Assembly: GCF_000156375.1 (NCBI RefSeq)
Contig: NZ_DS996355.1
Coordinates: forward strand, 62,001 to 126,000
DNA length: 64,000 bases
DNA from: Desulfovibrio piger ATCC 29098
Lineage (GTDB): Bacteria; Desulfobacterota; Desulfovibrionia; Desulfovibrionales; Desulfovibrionaceae
Direction: 5' to 3'
Numbering within the stretch: position 1 is the first letter of the stretch; each line of letters opens with the position of its first letter. Positions 45,343 to 53,715 of the stretch are shown here, in pieces. Made by a program: the position numbers and the translations under genes. The notes beneath the pieces are model-generated. The model made no database searches, was not told the origin of the DNA, and saw only the letters and a list, made by a program, of their open reading frames with translations.

Positions 45343-47373
45343 ATGGATATTCGTCACACGGCGACAACCTGCCCGTATTGCGGCTGCGGTTGCGGCCTGA
45401 CCCTGGAAACTGCGGAAGGCCGCATTCAGCGTTCCGTGCCCACGCCCGACAGCCCGGTCAACCGGGGCAAGCTTTGCGTCAAGGGCTGGAACGTGCATGA
45501 ATTCATACAGCACCCTGACCGTCTGAAAACGCCCCTGCTGCGGACAGAGCAGGGCTGGAAGTCCCTGGACTGGGAAAGCGCCCTCGACCATGCCGCCGGG
45601 GAGCTGGCCCGTATCCGTGACCAGTACGGCCCTGACAGCATCGGCGTGCTGACCTCCGCCCGCTGCACCAACGAAGAGAACTATCTGCTGCAAAAGCTCA
45701 CCCGTTGCGCGCTGGGGACCAACAATATCGATCACTGCGCCCGTCTCTGACACGGTCCCACTGTGGCAGGTCTTGCCACTTCGTTCGGCAGCGGCGCCAT
45801 GACCAACTCTTTTGACGAGCTGGAGCGGACGGGCTGCCTGTTTGTGATCGGTTCCAATACCACGGTGGCCCATCCCATGGTGGGGATGCGGCTCATGCAT
45901 TGCCATCGTGAAGGCGGCAAGCTCATCGTGGCCGACCCCCGCCGGACGGACCTTGCCCGTCTGGCGGACGTGCACCTGCGTCTGCGTCCGGGGACGGACG
46001 TGCCGCTGGTCAACGGCCTGATGCACATCATTTATGAGAATGGCTGGCACGATGCGGCCTTTATCGCGGAACGCACGGAGAATTTCGACGAGCTGCGCGA
46101 GAGCCTGCGCGAATGGACGCCCGAGCGGACCGAAGAAGTCACCGGCGTGCCGCGTGAGCTCCTGTTCCGTGCGGCGGAACTCTATGCCCGCTCGGAGACC
46201 AGCGCCATCGTCTATTGTCTGGGCATCACCCAGCACCGCTGCGGTGTGAACAATGTCCGTTCCCTGGCCAACCTGTCCATGCTTTGCGGTCAGATCGGCC
46301 GTCCCTGCACGGGCGTGAACCCGCTGCGCGGGCAGAACAACGTACAGGGTGCCTGTGACATGGGCGGGCTGCCCAACTATTATCCCGGCTACCAGTTCGT
46401 GGATGACGAAAAGGTCCGCCTGAAGTTCGAGGCGGCCTGGGGTCGCCCCCTGTCGCCTTTCCGCGGCCTGACGGCCATGGAGATGATGCACGGTCTGCAG
46501 GAGGGCAAGCTCAAGGCCATGATCATCATGGGCGAGAATCCCGTGGTCAGCGATCCGGATTCCGGCCATGTGATGAAGGCCCTGTCGTCGGCGGAGTTCC
46601 TGCTCTGCCTCGACATCTTCCCCACGCCGACCACGGAGCTGGCGCACATGATCCTGCCCGGCGCGTCGTTTGCGGAGACCGACGGTACCTTCACCAATTC
46701 CGAGCGCCGCGTGCAGCGTGTGCGTCAGGCCATCCCGCCCATGGCGGGGCGGACCAACGGCCAGATCATCCAGGCCCTGTCCCGGCGGCTGGGCTATGAT
46801 ATGCACTACGCCTCGGCTTCGGAGGTCTTTGACGAGATCTGCTCCCTGGCGCCCAACATGGGCGGCATGAGTTATGCCCGTCTGGAAGGGAAGGGCCTGT
46901 GCTGGCCTTGTCCCACCCCTGATCATCCCGGCACGCCCATCCTGCATCAGGGGCGCTTCACCCGCGGCAAGGGGCTTTTTGCCGCCATCCCGCATGTGCC
47001 TCCGGCGGAGCTGCCGGACGAGGAGTATCCCTTCCTGCTCAGCACCGGCATGCGTCATGCCCATTATCTGACCGGGACCATGACGCGCCGTTGTGCCATG
47101 CTGGAGCGTGAACTGCCCGAGCTGGTGACGGACATCAATCCCGCTGACGCCAAAAAGCTGGAGATCCGCGAAGGCGCCCGCCTGCGCATGGTCAGCCGTC
47201 GGGGCTCTGTGGTCTCGCGCATGCACATCACGGACGACGTGCCCGAAGGCGTGGTCTTCGCTCCCCTGCATTTTGCCGAAGCCATGGTCAACCTGCTGAC
47301 CTGTACCGCTCTGGACCCGGTCAGCAAAACCCCTGAATACAAAATCAGCGCCGTCAGGCTGGAGAGGGCCTAA
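45343..47373 (+). CDS. fdhA: Selenocysteine-containing formate dehydrogenase catalytic subunit
   Basis: The single gene is interrupted by an in-frame TGA at 45748-45750, read here as selenocysteine 136 of a 676-residue protein. The context DHCARL-U-HGPTVAGL matches FdhF-type enzymes, where Sec ligates molybdenum or tungsten. The N terminus binds a 4Fe-4S cluster (C10, C13, C17, C45 in CPYCGCGCGL and GKLCVKG). Molybdopterin domains follow, with LFVIGSNTTVAHPM, GVNPLRGQNNVQGACDMG and ASFAETDGTFTNSERRVQ. The bacterial SECIS hairpin lies just after the TGA. No Tat signal is present, so it is cytoplasmic. It oxidises formate or reduces CO2. The next gene starts 3 bases later and carries the electron-transfer partner. 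Confidence 0.93.
45748..45784 (+). promoter_or_regulatory. Selenocysteine UGA codon and SECIS hairpin
   Basis: After the TGA at 45748, the stem GTGGCA (45763-45768) pairs with TGCCAC (45774-45779) around the loop GGTCT. The GGUCU loop equals that of E. coli fdhF, and the distance from the UGA suits SelB. This directs Sec insertion rather than termination. Confidence 0.92.
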
Positions 47374-47376
47374 GCC

Positions 47377-49296
47377 ATGTCCGCATACTATACCATGAAT
47401 CCGGCGGACCTGCCCGCCCTGCTGACCGCCTGGCAGTCAGGCTCCCGTGTGCTGTGCCCCTGCAAGGAGCAGGACGGGACCACGCGTCTGGAGAGCTTTG
47501 TTCCAGAAAAGGGCCTGTGTCTCGACTATACCAATCTTGCCATGCCGCCGGTGGACGTCCTGAACGGCTATCAGGATGTGCTGTTCCGCTGGGAAGGCAA
47601 CGAACGTACCTATGTGGCCGAGCCCGGTGCGGAAGCCATGGCTCCGACGGTCATTTTCGGCATGCGCCCCTGTGATGTGGCCGCTTTGGAATATCTGGAT
47701 GATTTCTATCTGGGTGAGTACAGGGACATCAATTATTCCATGCGGCGCGAGGCCGTCACCATCGTGGGTATGAACTGCCGCATGCCCGGCAAGAGCTGCT
47801 TTTGCGCGGCCACGGGCACCGGCCCCTTTGCCCGCAGCGGCTTTGACCTGATGCTGACGCTGGACGGCGATCTGTGCTGGGTGGAATGCGCCACGGACAA
47901 GGGCGAGAGCCTTGTGGGGCAGGCCATGGTCTTTTTCCGTCCCGTGACCGAAGCGGCCCTGCGTGCCCGGCTGGTCGAGCTGGAAAAGGATTGCCGCGAG
48001 GCCTTCCATAATCTGCCCGACCTTTCGCAGATCCGTACGGCCCTGCTGCAGGGCTTCGATCACCCGGTGTGGGAAGAGATCACGCCCACCTGCATCCGCT
48101 GCACGGGCTGCACGGCCGTGTGCCCGACCTGCACCTGCTTCCAGTTCAATGAGGAACGTCTGGATGCCCAGTCCGGCCGCCGTGTCCGCGTCAAGGACTC
48201 CTGCCAGACGGCAGGCTTCACGCGCAATGCCGGCTGGCACAACCCGCGCAGCAAGGCTGCCGCCGTGCGCCACCGCATCATGGACAAGCTGGTCTACATC
48301 CAGGACCGCTTCGGCAAAAAAGGCTGCGTGGGCTGCGGGCGCTGCATCGACGTTTGCCCGGCGGGCATCGACATCCGCAAGATAGCCGATACCGTGGTGC
48401 GGGACTGCCCGCCCGAGGGGCAGCGCAAGCCCATGCCGGTCTCCATCCCGGAACGGGCGTCCACCCGCATCGATCCCCAGCTGTTCACGCCCTATCCCGC
48501 GCGTATCGTGGCCATCCATGACGAGACCCCGGACATCCGCCGTTATGTGGTCCGCTACATGGATGAGCGTCTTGCCGAGACCTTCCGTCTGACGGGGCAG
48601 TTCTTCATGGTCACGGTCTTCGGCGTGGGGGAAGTGGCCCTGTCCATCCCCTTCGGGGACCAGCACGACGGCCAGTTCGAGTTCTGCGTCAAAAAGGTGG
48701 GCAAGGTGACCTCGGCCCTGGCCAAGCTTGGCGTGGGGGATGTCATCGGCCTGCGCGGGCCTTACGGCAAGGGCTTCCCTTATCGCTCCTTCGCCGGACG
48801 GGACGTGCTGGTGGTGGGGTCCGGCGTGGGCCTGGCCCCTGTGCGGACCATCATCGTGCGTCTGCTCCAGGAGCGGGAACGCTACGGCCGTATCGCCATC
48901 ATCGCCAGCGCCACGCGCTATGAAGGCCTGGTCTACAAGCAGGATCTGAAGGACTGGAGCAAGATCCCCGGCGTGACCGTGCAGTATGCCCTGGCCAAGC
49001 CCACGGATGCCGTCCAGGCCCATGTGGGCTATATCAATGACCTGCTGCCGGAATTGGATTTCGACTGGGCCAATGCCCGGGCCATCCTGTGTGCCTCGCC
49101 TCGCCGTATCAAGCTGGTGGCCCGCGACCTGTTGGGCCTCGGCATGAACGGCAAGGACATCTTCACGTCTCTGGAGACCCACATGCGCTGTGGCGTGGGC
49201 AAGTGCGGCCACTGTAAGGTGGGTGCGCATTACATGTGCCTGGACGGGCCCGTGTTCACCTACGAGGAAATGCTGCAGTTGCCGGAAGAATTCTAG
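47377..49296 (+). CDS. Fused iron-sulfur/flavin electron-transfer subunit (HydB-HydG or AsrA-AsrB like)
   Basis: The 639-residue protein joins two proteins that are usually separate. Residues 1 to about 340 resemble AsrA/HydB (sulfhydrogenase beta): FGMRPCDVAALEYL (about 93) and two 4Fe-4S motifs, CIRCTGCTAVCPTC (239-252) and CVGCGRCIDVCPAGI (317-331). Residues about 365-639 resemble AsrB/HydG flavin reductases: an FAD domain, the NAD(P)-binding VLVVGSGVGLAPVRTI (about 476) and a 2Fe-2S motif CGVGKCGHCKVG (605-616). It probably passes electrons between formate dehydrogenase and NAD(P). The 3-base spacing makes coupling with fdhA very likely. Confidence 0.85.
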   Translation: MSAYYTMNPADLPALLTAWQSGSRVLCPCKEQDGTTRLESFVPEKGLCLDYTNLAMPPVDVLNGYQDVLFRWEGNERTYVAEPGAEAMAPTVIFGMRPCDVAALEYLDDFYLGEYRDINYSMRREAVTIVGMNCRMPGKSCFCAATGTGPFARSGFDLMLTLDGDLCWVECATDKGESLVGQAMVFFRPVTEAALRARLVELEKDCREAFHNLPDLSQIRTALLQGFDHPVWEEITPTCIRCTGCTAVCPTCTCFQFNEERLDAQSGRRVRVKDSCQTAGFTRNAGWHNPRSKAAAVRHRIMDKLVYIQDRFGKKGCVGCGRCIDVCPAGIDIRKIADTVVRDCPPEGQRKPMPVSIPERASTRIDPQLFTPYPARIVAIHDETPDIRRYVVRYMDERLAETFRLTGQFFMVTVFGVGEVALSIPFGDQHDGQFEFCVKKVGKVTSALAKLGVGDVIGLRGPYGKGFPYRSFAGRDVLVVGSGVGLAPVRTIIVRLLQERERYGRIAIIASATRYEGLVYKQDLKDWSKIPGVTVQYALAKPTDAVQAHVGYINDLLPELDFDWANARAILCASPRRIKLVARDLLGLGMNGKDIFTSLETHMRCGVGKCGHCKVGAHYMCLDGPVFTYEEMLQLPEEF

Positions 49297-49314
49297 GATC
49301 GGCCAGTACGTATG

Positions 49315-49351
49315 AAAAGGGCGGGGACGCGATGCGTTCCCGCCCTTTTTT
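49315..49351 (+). terminator. Intrinsic terminator of the formate dehydrogenase operon
   Basis: The stem AAAAGGGCGGGGACG / CGTTCCCGCCCTTTT has a 5-base loop and a T run, about 20 bases after the stop. The remaining gap to 49570 shows no gene. Confidence 0.9.
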
Positions 49352-49570
49352 ATGGGCGTTAGCCTGCCGGATGTTGCCATGATCCCCCGCCATGCGTGTG
49401 GTCCTGATCGGCGGGATAGCGGTGAAAGGGGGCGGGGCCCTCTGGCAGCGAGCTGTGCCCGAGAGTTTTGGCTTGGAAAAAACAGGGGGAGCCCATCAGA
49501 CAGAAGAGAGGTGTTCGGCGGGACGCGCTGTTCCTTGGCGGTCAGGACCGAGGACATGGTCCGGCAGGCC

Positions 49571-50425
49571 TTATTGCTTACTGATGGTCAGCGTGGAGCC
49601 GATGGACGCACTGATGATGGCCGTGAGGGCTGCCCACTGGGCAAGGCTCAGCTGCTCGCCCAGGAAAAGGAAACCGGAAAGGGCGGCAAGGGCAGGTTCC
49701 AGGCTCATGAGGATGCTGAACGTGCGCGAGGGCAGGTTCTTCAGCGCGATGATCTCGACACCGTAGGGCAGGGCAGAGGAAAAAATACCCAGGATCAGGG
49801 CCAGAGGCAGGATCTCGGGCCTGAACAGATCCAGACCGGAGGAGGCCAGGCCCACAGGAAACATGGCACAGCTGCCTACGAGCATGGCCAGAGCCACGCA
49901 GGACTTGTCCAGGCTGCTGCCCGCCTTTTTGCCGAAGATGATATAGAGCGCCCAACAGACCCCGGAACACAAGGCAAGCACCGCGCCCAGCGGATCGATA
50001 CTGTCCGCGCTTTGGCGCAGGGGCAGCAGGATGGCAAGACCGGCCGCTGCCAGGACGACCCAGATGAAGTCCACGAGGCGGCGGGAAGAGAGCATGGCTA
50101 CCGTCAGGGGGCCGGTGAATTCCAGACCGACGGCGACACCCAGCGGGATACGGCTCAGGGCCTCGTAAAAGCAAAGGTTCATGCTTGCCGTGGCCAGACC
50201 GAAAACGGCGATGACCTTCCAGGCACTGCGGGGGATGGCTTTCTTCCAGGGGCGCATCACCACGAGCAGGATGACGGAGGCCACCAGCAGGCGCAAGGCC
50301 GTGGTACCGGCGGGGCCTACCAGGGGGAAGATGGTCTTGGCAAGCGAGGCGCTGGCCTGGATGGAAGACATGGAGACCAGCAGGAGCAGGACAGAGACGA
50401 AAGGTGACGTGGCAGAGATGTTCAT
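49571..50425 (-). CDS. rhtA: RhtA-like EamA amino acid exporter
   Basis: The 284-residue carrier has ten helices in two EamA repeats and resembles RhtA, the threonine/homoserine exporter. Diagnostic stretches are SSIQASASLAKTIFPLVGP (about 19), TTALRLLVASVILL, FYEALSRIPLGVAVGLEFTG (about 85) and LPYGVEIIALKNLPSRTFSI (about 223). ATG 50425 is favoured; the frame continues to a GTG at 50482. Substrate by homology is threonine or homoserine. It is separate from neighbouring genes. Confidence 0.82.
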   Translation of the reverse strand: MNISATSPFVSVLLLLVSMSSIQASASLAKTIFPLVGPAGTTALRLLVASVILLVVMRPWKKAIPRSAWKVIAVFGLATASMNLCFYEALSRIPLGVAVGLEFTGPLTVAMLSSRRLVDFIWVVLAAAGLAILLPLRQSADSIDPLGAVLALCSGVCWALYIIFGKKAGSSLDKSCVALAMLVGSCAMFPVGLASSGLDLFRPEILPLALILGIFSSALPYGVEIIALKNLPSRTFSILMSLEPALAALSGFLFLGEQLSLAQWAALTAIISASIGSTLTISKQ

Positions 50426-50536
50426 GGAAGCTGTCCGGCAGCCCTGTGGCGGGTGAGGGAGAAGGGATTCGGCGCTATCCACCGCAAGGGGAGTTCCTGT
50501 TTGTCCTCCCCTTGCAGGCGTCAGCTCCGTGCGGTG

Positions 50537-50776
50537 CTAGCTTTGCTGTCCCTTGTCAGCGTCGGGAAGCAGGGCAGCTTCCCACATTTCCTGATAATAC
50601 ATGCAGGTACCGGGATTCCAGGCCGTAGCCGTGGCATGGTCGTAGCTTTCCGTGATGGGCCAGTCGGTATGGGGGCGCAGGGCTTCCTCAAAGGAAGAGG
50701 CTTCCACGATGCCGTCATACTCCAGGTTCAGGGTGTAGTTGGGACCCTTAAGGTAACGCAGATGATAACGCGGCAT
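50537..50776 (-). CDS. Small conserved-looking protein of unknown function
   Basis: This 79-residue product is not recognised. It begins MPRYHLRYLKGPNYTLNLEY and is rich in aromatic residues, acidic overall, with no membrane segment or signal. ATG 50776 has AAGGACATT upstream on the coding strand; the frame extends 7 codons further. The predicted fold is a short beta-alpha domain. It lies between the exporter and the YeiH operon and could belong to that transcript, although a GC hairpin (50800-50827) separates them. Confidence 0.55.
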   Translation of the reverse strand: MPRYHLRYLKGPNYTLNLEYDGIVEASSFEEALRPHTDWPITESYDHATATAWNPGTCMYYQEMWEAALLPDADKGQQS

Positions 50777-50799
50777 GATAATGTCCTTTGTACGCAAGA

Positions 50800-50827
50800 G
50801 CCGGGAAGGGCGCAGGCCCTTCCCGGC
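50800..50827. terminator. GC hairpin after the YeiH operon
   Basis: The perfect stem GCCGGGAAGGGC / GCCCTTCCCGGC with a GCAG-type loop follows the 54-codon gene on the minus strand. There is no T run, so it may be a processing or stabilising hairpin rather than a full terminator. Confidence 0.5.
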
Positions 50828-50857
50828 ATCCTTATTACGTGTTTAGCAGCCCGAGGT

Positions 50858-51022
50858 CTAGTGGGTGGTCATCACGAACTTGCTGATGAGGAACAGCACC
50901 ACCAGCAGGCCCACGCCCAGGCCCCAGCTCCAGTGGATGAGCTTCATTTCAGTCTCATCCAGGGGCTCGTATTCCATCTTCTGGACTTCTTCGTGGAATT
51001 TGACTTCTTTGTCTTCCATCAT
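50858..51022 (-). CDS. 54-residue single-helix membrane protein paired with the transporter
   Basis: This small gene encodes MMEDKEVKFHEEVQKM, an acidic and charged cytoplasmic part, then one membrane helix (WSWGLGVGLLVVLFLISKFV, about 31-50) and a short tail ending MTTH. It has a good AAAGGAG site 5 bases before ATG 51022 and begins 14 bases after the transporter stop, so it is the second gene of that operon. The layout suits a small regulatory or stabilising subunit of the transporter. I do not recognise a named family. Confidence 0.75.
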   Translation of the reverse strand: MMEDKEVKFHEEVQKMEYEPLDETEMKLIHWSWGLGVGLLVVLFLISKFVMTTH

Positions 51023-51036
51023 TGTTCTCCTTTAAA

Positions 51037-52476
51037 CTAGGCGCCAACCACCGGCGGGGTCATGCCATGGAAGAAGGCGTAGGAAATGAACAGACCGACC
51101 CAGATGATGAAGCCGAACAGGCAGACGATGTACACGATGGCCAGGCGGCCGATGCCTTCTTCCATCAGCTTGCGGAAGTTGGAAACCATACCGATGCTGA
51201 AGAAGGTCATCAGGAAGAAGATGACGCGGAAGCCGTTCATGGCGCCGGACATGGCCTTGCCGACCTTGTGCAGTTCAGGCGTGCTCAGGCAGACGATGAG
51301 CAGGACCAGGAAGGTACCCAGGTAACCCAGCACGAAGCGGGGGAAGCGGTCCATGACGTCGCCCCAGGTCATGGTGCGGTCGCCACGGGTCTTGTCGAAC
51401 TTGGCCGTCCAGATGTAGGCCAGGAGCAGAGCCCAGATACCGATGAACATGTCGATGAAGATCTTGACGGTGGTGGTCACCATCACGATCCAGCCGGGTT
51501 CCCATTCAGTGCCCAGACCGGCCATCTTGGCCAGGATCAGGGATTCGGTGATGGCACCGGAAGCGATAGCACCACCGTCGGACTTCACGGCCAGGCCCAT
51601 CCAGCCGCCGGCCACCATGGGCTCGGTGTACAGGAAGGTCTGAGCGATGAAGGGCAGGATCAGCATTTCAATGCAGGTGAACACAACGACCAGGGAAGAA
51701 ACCATGATCGGGACCACCGGCCGGGCGCGGATGGCGCCACCAGTGGCGATAGCGGCGGACACACCGCAGATGGAGATACCGGAGGCCAGAGGAGCGGCCC
51801 ATTCCTTGTTGAACTTGAAGTACTTACGAGCAACGTAGTAAACCACGGCCCAGTACAGCAGGTAAGCTTCAACAATGGCGCACAGGCCTCGGAAGATGAT
51901 GTGGCCAGCAAAACCGGCGGCATCGGCGGCCTTCACGCCCAGTTCGGCACCCAGAACCACGATGGCGATCTTAACGAACAGTTCGGGGCGGCAGGCATCG
52001 CGCAGAGAGTCAGCAACGCTGGGGGCAAAGTTACTGATCAGGATGCCCATGACCAGAGCGGCGATCAGGCCGGCTTCGGTGCTCAGGCCCAGAGCCCACG
52101 GAATGCCCTGCTTAGCCAGCTGAGTGGGGTTAGCAGCGATGTAGGCGTTGGCGCCAGCGGTGTAGCAGGCGATGGCGATGAAGAAGATCACGGTGAAGGA
52201 GCCCACGAAGCGGCCCACGTTACCCTTCATCAGTTTGACGCCGATAGCCAGCAGACCGGTCACGAACACATAGGTAGCCAGCAGGGACTGCCAGCCGGCC
52301 ATCATGCCCTTGGTAGCGGGCTTCCAGGCATCGACGGGGCTATCGACCCACATGCCGATTTTTACCACCCAGCCAAGGAGATCCAGTCCAGCGAACTTGC
52401 CAAGGCCCAAGATGAAGATAATGCAGCCAAGCAGCAGGGCTACTTTGTCTTCATTAAAGGCTGATTTGGTTGTCAT
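51037..52476 (-). CDS. YeiH-family putative sulfate/anion transporter
   Basis: The 479-residue membrane protein has about 12 helices and matches the Cons_hypoth698 (YeiH) family annotated as putative sulfate exporters. Landmarks are LSTEAGLIAALVMGILISNF (about 132), KIAIVVLGAELGVKAADAAG (about 170), GISICGVSAAIATGGAIRAR (about 233) and GAIASGAITESLILAK (about 302). It is longer than E. coli YeiH (about 350), with extra N-terminal helices. ATG 52476 follows AGGAGG; a TTG two codons earlier is also in frame. In sulfate reducers such proteins are proposed to move sulfate, but direction and substrate are unproven. Confidence 0.8.
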   Translation of the reverse strand: MTTKSAFNEDKVALLLGCIIFILGLGKFAGLDLLGWVVKIGMWVDSPVDAWKPATKGMMAGWQSLLATYVFVTGLLAIGVKLMKGNVGRFVGSFTVIFFIAIACYTAGANAYIAANPTQLAKQGIPWALGLSTEAGLIAALVMGILISNFAPSVADSLRDACRPELFVKIAIVVLGAELGVKAADAAGFAGHIIFRGLCAIVEAYLLYWAVVYYVARKYFKFNKEWAAPLASGISICGVSAAIATGGAIRARPVVPIMVSSLVVVFTCIEMLILPFIAQTFLYTEPMVAGGWMGLAVKSDGGAIASGAITESLILAKMAGLGTEWEPGWIVMVTTTVKIFIDMFIGIWALLLAYIWTAKFDKTRGDRTMTWGDVMDRFPRFVLGYLGTFLVLLIVCLSTPELHKVGKAMSGAMNGFRVIFFLMTFFSIGMVSNFRKLMEEGIGRLAIVYIVCLFGFIIWVGLFISYAFFHGMTPPVVGA

Positions 52477-52493
52477 ATCCAACCTCCTGATTA

Positions 52494-52509
52494 CAGGTTT
52501 CTCAACCTG
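52494..52509 (-). promoter_or_regulatory. 5' leader hairpin of the YeiH-like gene
   Basis: A 6-base stem (CAGGTT / AACCTG) with a 4-base loop lies about 18 bases before the start and just ahead of the AGGAGG site. It could stabilise the transcript or modulate initiation. The rest of the AT-rich gap 52510-52880 holds no recognisable gene. Confidence 0.35.
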
Positions 52510-52882
52510 GTGAAAAAATCCCTTCCGTATGACATACTATGAAATAATACGTCACACAAGTAGGGGAAACCGGAAAATCCAGCCGGCACCCTGACCCCCC
52601 AGGCTGCGCGGCCATCTGTCTTCTACACAGGAAATTTTTTTTGTCAATGCAGGTGAATGCTTGGTTTTTATGAAAAATATCCGGGCAAAAGAAGAAAAAA
52701 ACAAGCGCCGGGGAAAAACGCCAGACGAAATGGTGTTTGAAAGTAGATTGAAATCAATATGTTGGCAGTGTGTCTGGATGTTTATAAGGGGTGAGAAATG
52801 CTTCACAATGTAACGAAAATGACAGAAATCGCCCTAAATTTTCATAAAAGCAAAAAATTTTTTTTCTCAAAAGAATTTTATG

Positions 52883-52911
52883 TTGACAAAGAGATTGGTC
52901 GAGCGTACACC
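52883..52911 (+). promoter_or_regulatory. Promoter of tRNA-Pro copy 1
   Basis: TTGACA (52883-52888) is separated by 17 bases from TACACC (52906-52911), which ends 12 bases before the tRNA. Confidence 0.55.
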
Positions 52912-52923
52912 TCTTTCTTGCGT

Positions 52924-53000
52924 CGGGATGTAGCGCAGTCTGGGAGCGCACTTGAATGGGGTTCAAGGGGTCGAAGGTTCAAATCCTTTCATCCCGACCA
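52924..53000 (+). tRNA. tRNA-Pro(GGG), copy 1
   Basis: The 77-base gene folds as a full cloverleaf with acceptor stem CGGGATG / CATCCCG, D stem GCGC/GCGC, anticodon stem CTTGA/TCAAG and T arm GAAGG-TTCAAAT-CCTTT. The loop ATGGGGT gives anticodon GGG, reading CCC and CCU proline codons. The 3' CCA is encoded. Two identical copies occur at 53451 and 54767. It has its own promoter and terminator. Confidence 0.95.
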
Positions 53001-53015
53001 GAAAGCAGAACCCCC

Positions 53016-53045
53016 AAGGGATCTACGGAAACGTAGATCCCTTTT
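53016..53045 (+). terminator. Terminator of tRNA-Pro copy 1
   Basis: The perfect stem AAGGGATCTACG / CGTAGATCCCTT with a short loop and T tail lies 16 bases after the CCA. Confidence 0.9.
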
Positions 53046-53053
53046 CTGTTTTT

Positions 53054-53410
53054 AGCGGCCGGAGAGCCGGCTGTCTTTTCCTGCAGCAGGTCGGGCCCCT
53101 GTGACAGACGGATGCAGAGGTACGTGTGCTTTTCGACAAAGGAAAGGGCCCTTGTCAGACGATAGGGCGCGTATGCGATCCACCCTCGCCCTATATAAGG
53201 ATACCGGTAATATGTTGGCGGCAAGGCTGCCGGTATGCGGAAGTTGTACGATCTTTGGGCCAGAGTGGCGGCGTATCCCGGCTTCCGTCAGGGCGTGTTC
53301 ATGTGCCGGAGTCTCCTGAGGGCAGGGGTGACGGTCGCTGCCTGGCAGGGCTTGCCATTTTTTGCACAGCAGACCGGGACAGGCGCCCTGAAAAAAATGT
53401 GATATTTTTG
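53054..53410. other. Non-coding spacer between tRNA copies
   Basis: This stretch of about 350 bases has normal GC content but no convincing gene. The longest frame (118 codons from 53126) runs into the second tRNA and has no family features. A palindromic CCGGAGAGCCGG lies at its left end. I see no integrase or known RNA. Confidence 0.5.
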
Positions 53411-53439
53411 TTGACAACCCCTCCGTCTTCGTCTATCTA
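53411..53439 (+). promoter_or_regulatory. Promoter of tRNA-Pro copy 2
   Basis: TTGACA (53411-53416) and TATCTA (53434-53439) are 17 bases apart, ending 11 bases before the tRNA. Confidence 0.7.
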
Positions 53440-53450
53440 CATCTTCGCGT

Positions 53451-53527
53451 CGGGATGTAGCGCAGTCTGGGAGCGCACTTGAATGGGGTTCAAGGGGTCG
53501 AAGGTTCAAATCCTTTCATCCCGACCA
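53451..53527 (+). tRNA. tRNA-Pro(GGG), copy 2
   Basis: This gene is identical over all 77 bases to the copy at 52924, including the encoded CCA. The region just downstream is also nearly identical, with a terminator at 53543-53573 differing by one wobble-compatible change. Confidence 0.95.
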
Positions 53528-53542
53528 GAAAACAGAAACCCC

Positions 53543-53573
53543 AAGGGATCTACGGAAACGTAGGTCCCTTTTC
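53543..53573 (+). terminator. Terminator of tRNA-Pro copy 2
   Basis: This is the same hairpin as copy 1 with GGTCCC in place of GATCCC in the 3' arm, which leaves a G-U pair and the stem intact. Confidence 0.88.
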
Positions 53574-53715
53574 TGTTTTCTGGGGCCGGGTTTCCTTGCC
53601 GGCCTTTTCCTGGGGCAGACTCCCGTACGCAACAGGGCTTTTGCTCTGCCAAGGATGCGGTTACCATGCTTGCGGCGAACTACGGATCCTGTTTGCCACG
53701 TTTTCTGGAGGGACC

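Larger units (their letters stand above)
52921..53053 (+). repeat. tRNA-Pro repeat unit, copy 1
   Basis: The unit is about 133 bases: tRNA, a linker with CAGAACCCC, terminator and CTGTTTT. Copies 2 (53448-53580) and 3 (54713-54846, inverted) differ at only a few linker and terminator bases. Confidence 0.85.
53448..53580 (+). repeat. tRNA-Pro repeat unit, copy 2
   Basis: This is a direct repeat of copy 1 and forms an inverted pair with copy 3 around the gene at 53716. Confidence 0.85.

Noticed and set aside
45343-47373. Formate dehydrogenase as a pseudogene split by a stop codon
   Set aside because: The TGA is at the known selenocysteine position and is followed by a proper SECIS hairpin.
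53126-53482. 118-residue protein between tRNA copies
   Set aside because: It runs into the tRNA gene and lacks coding features.
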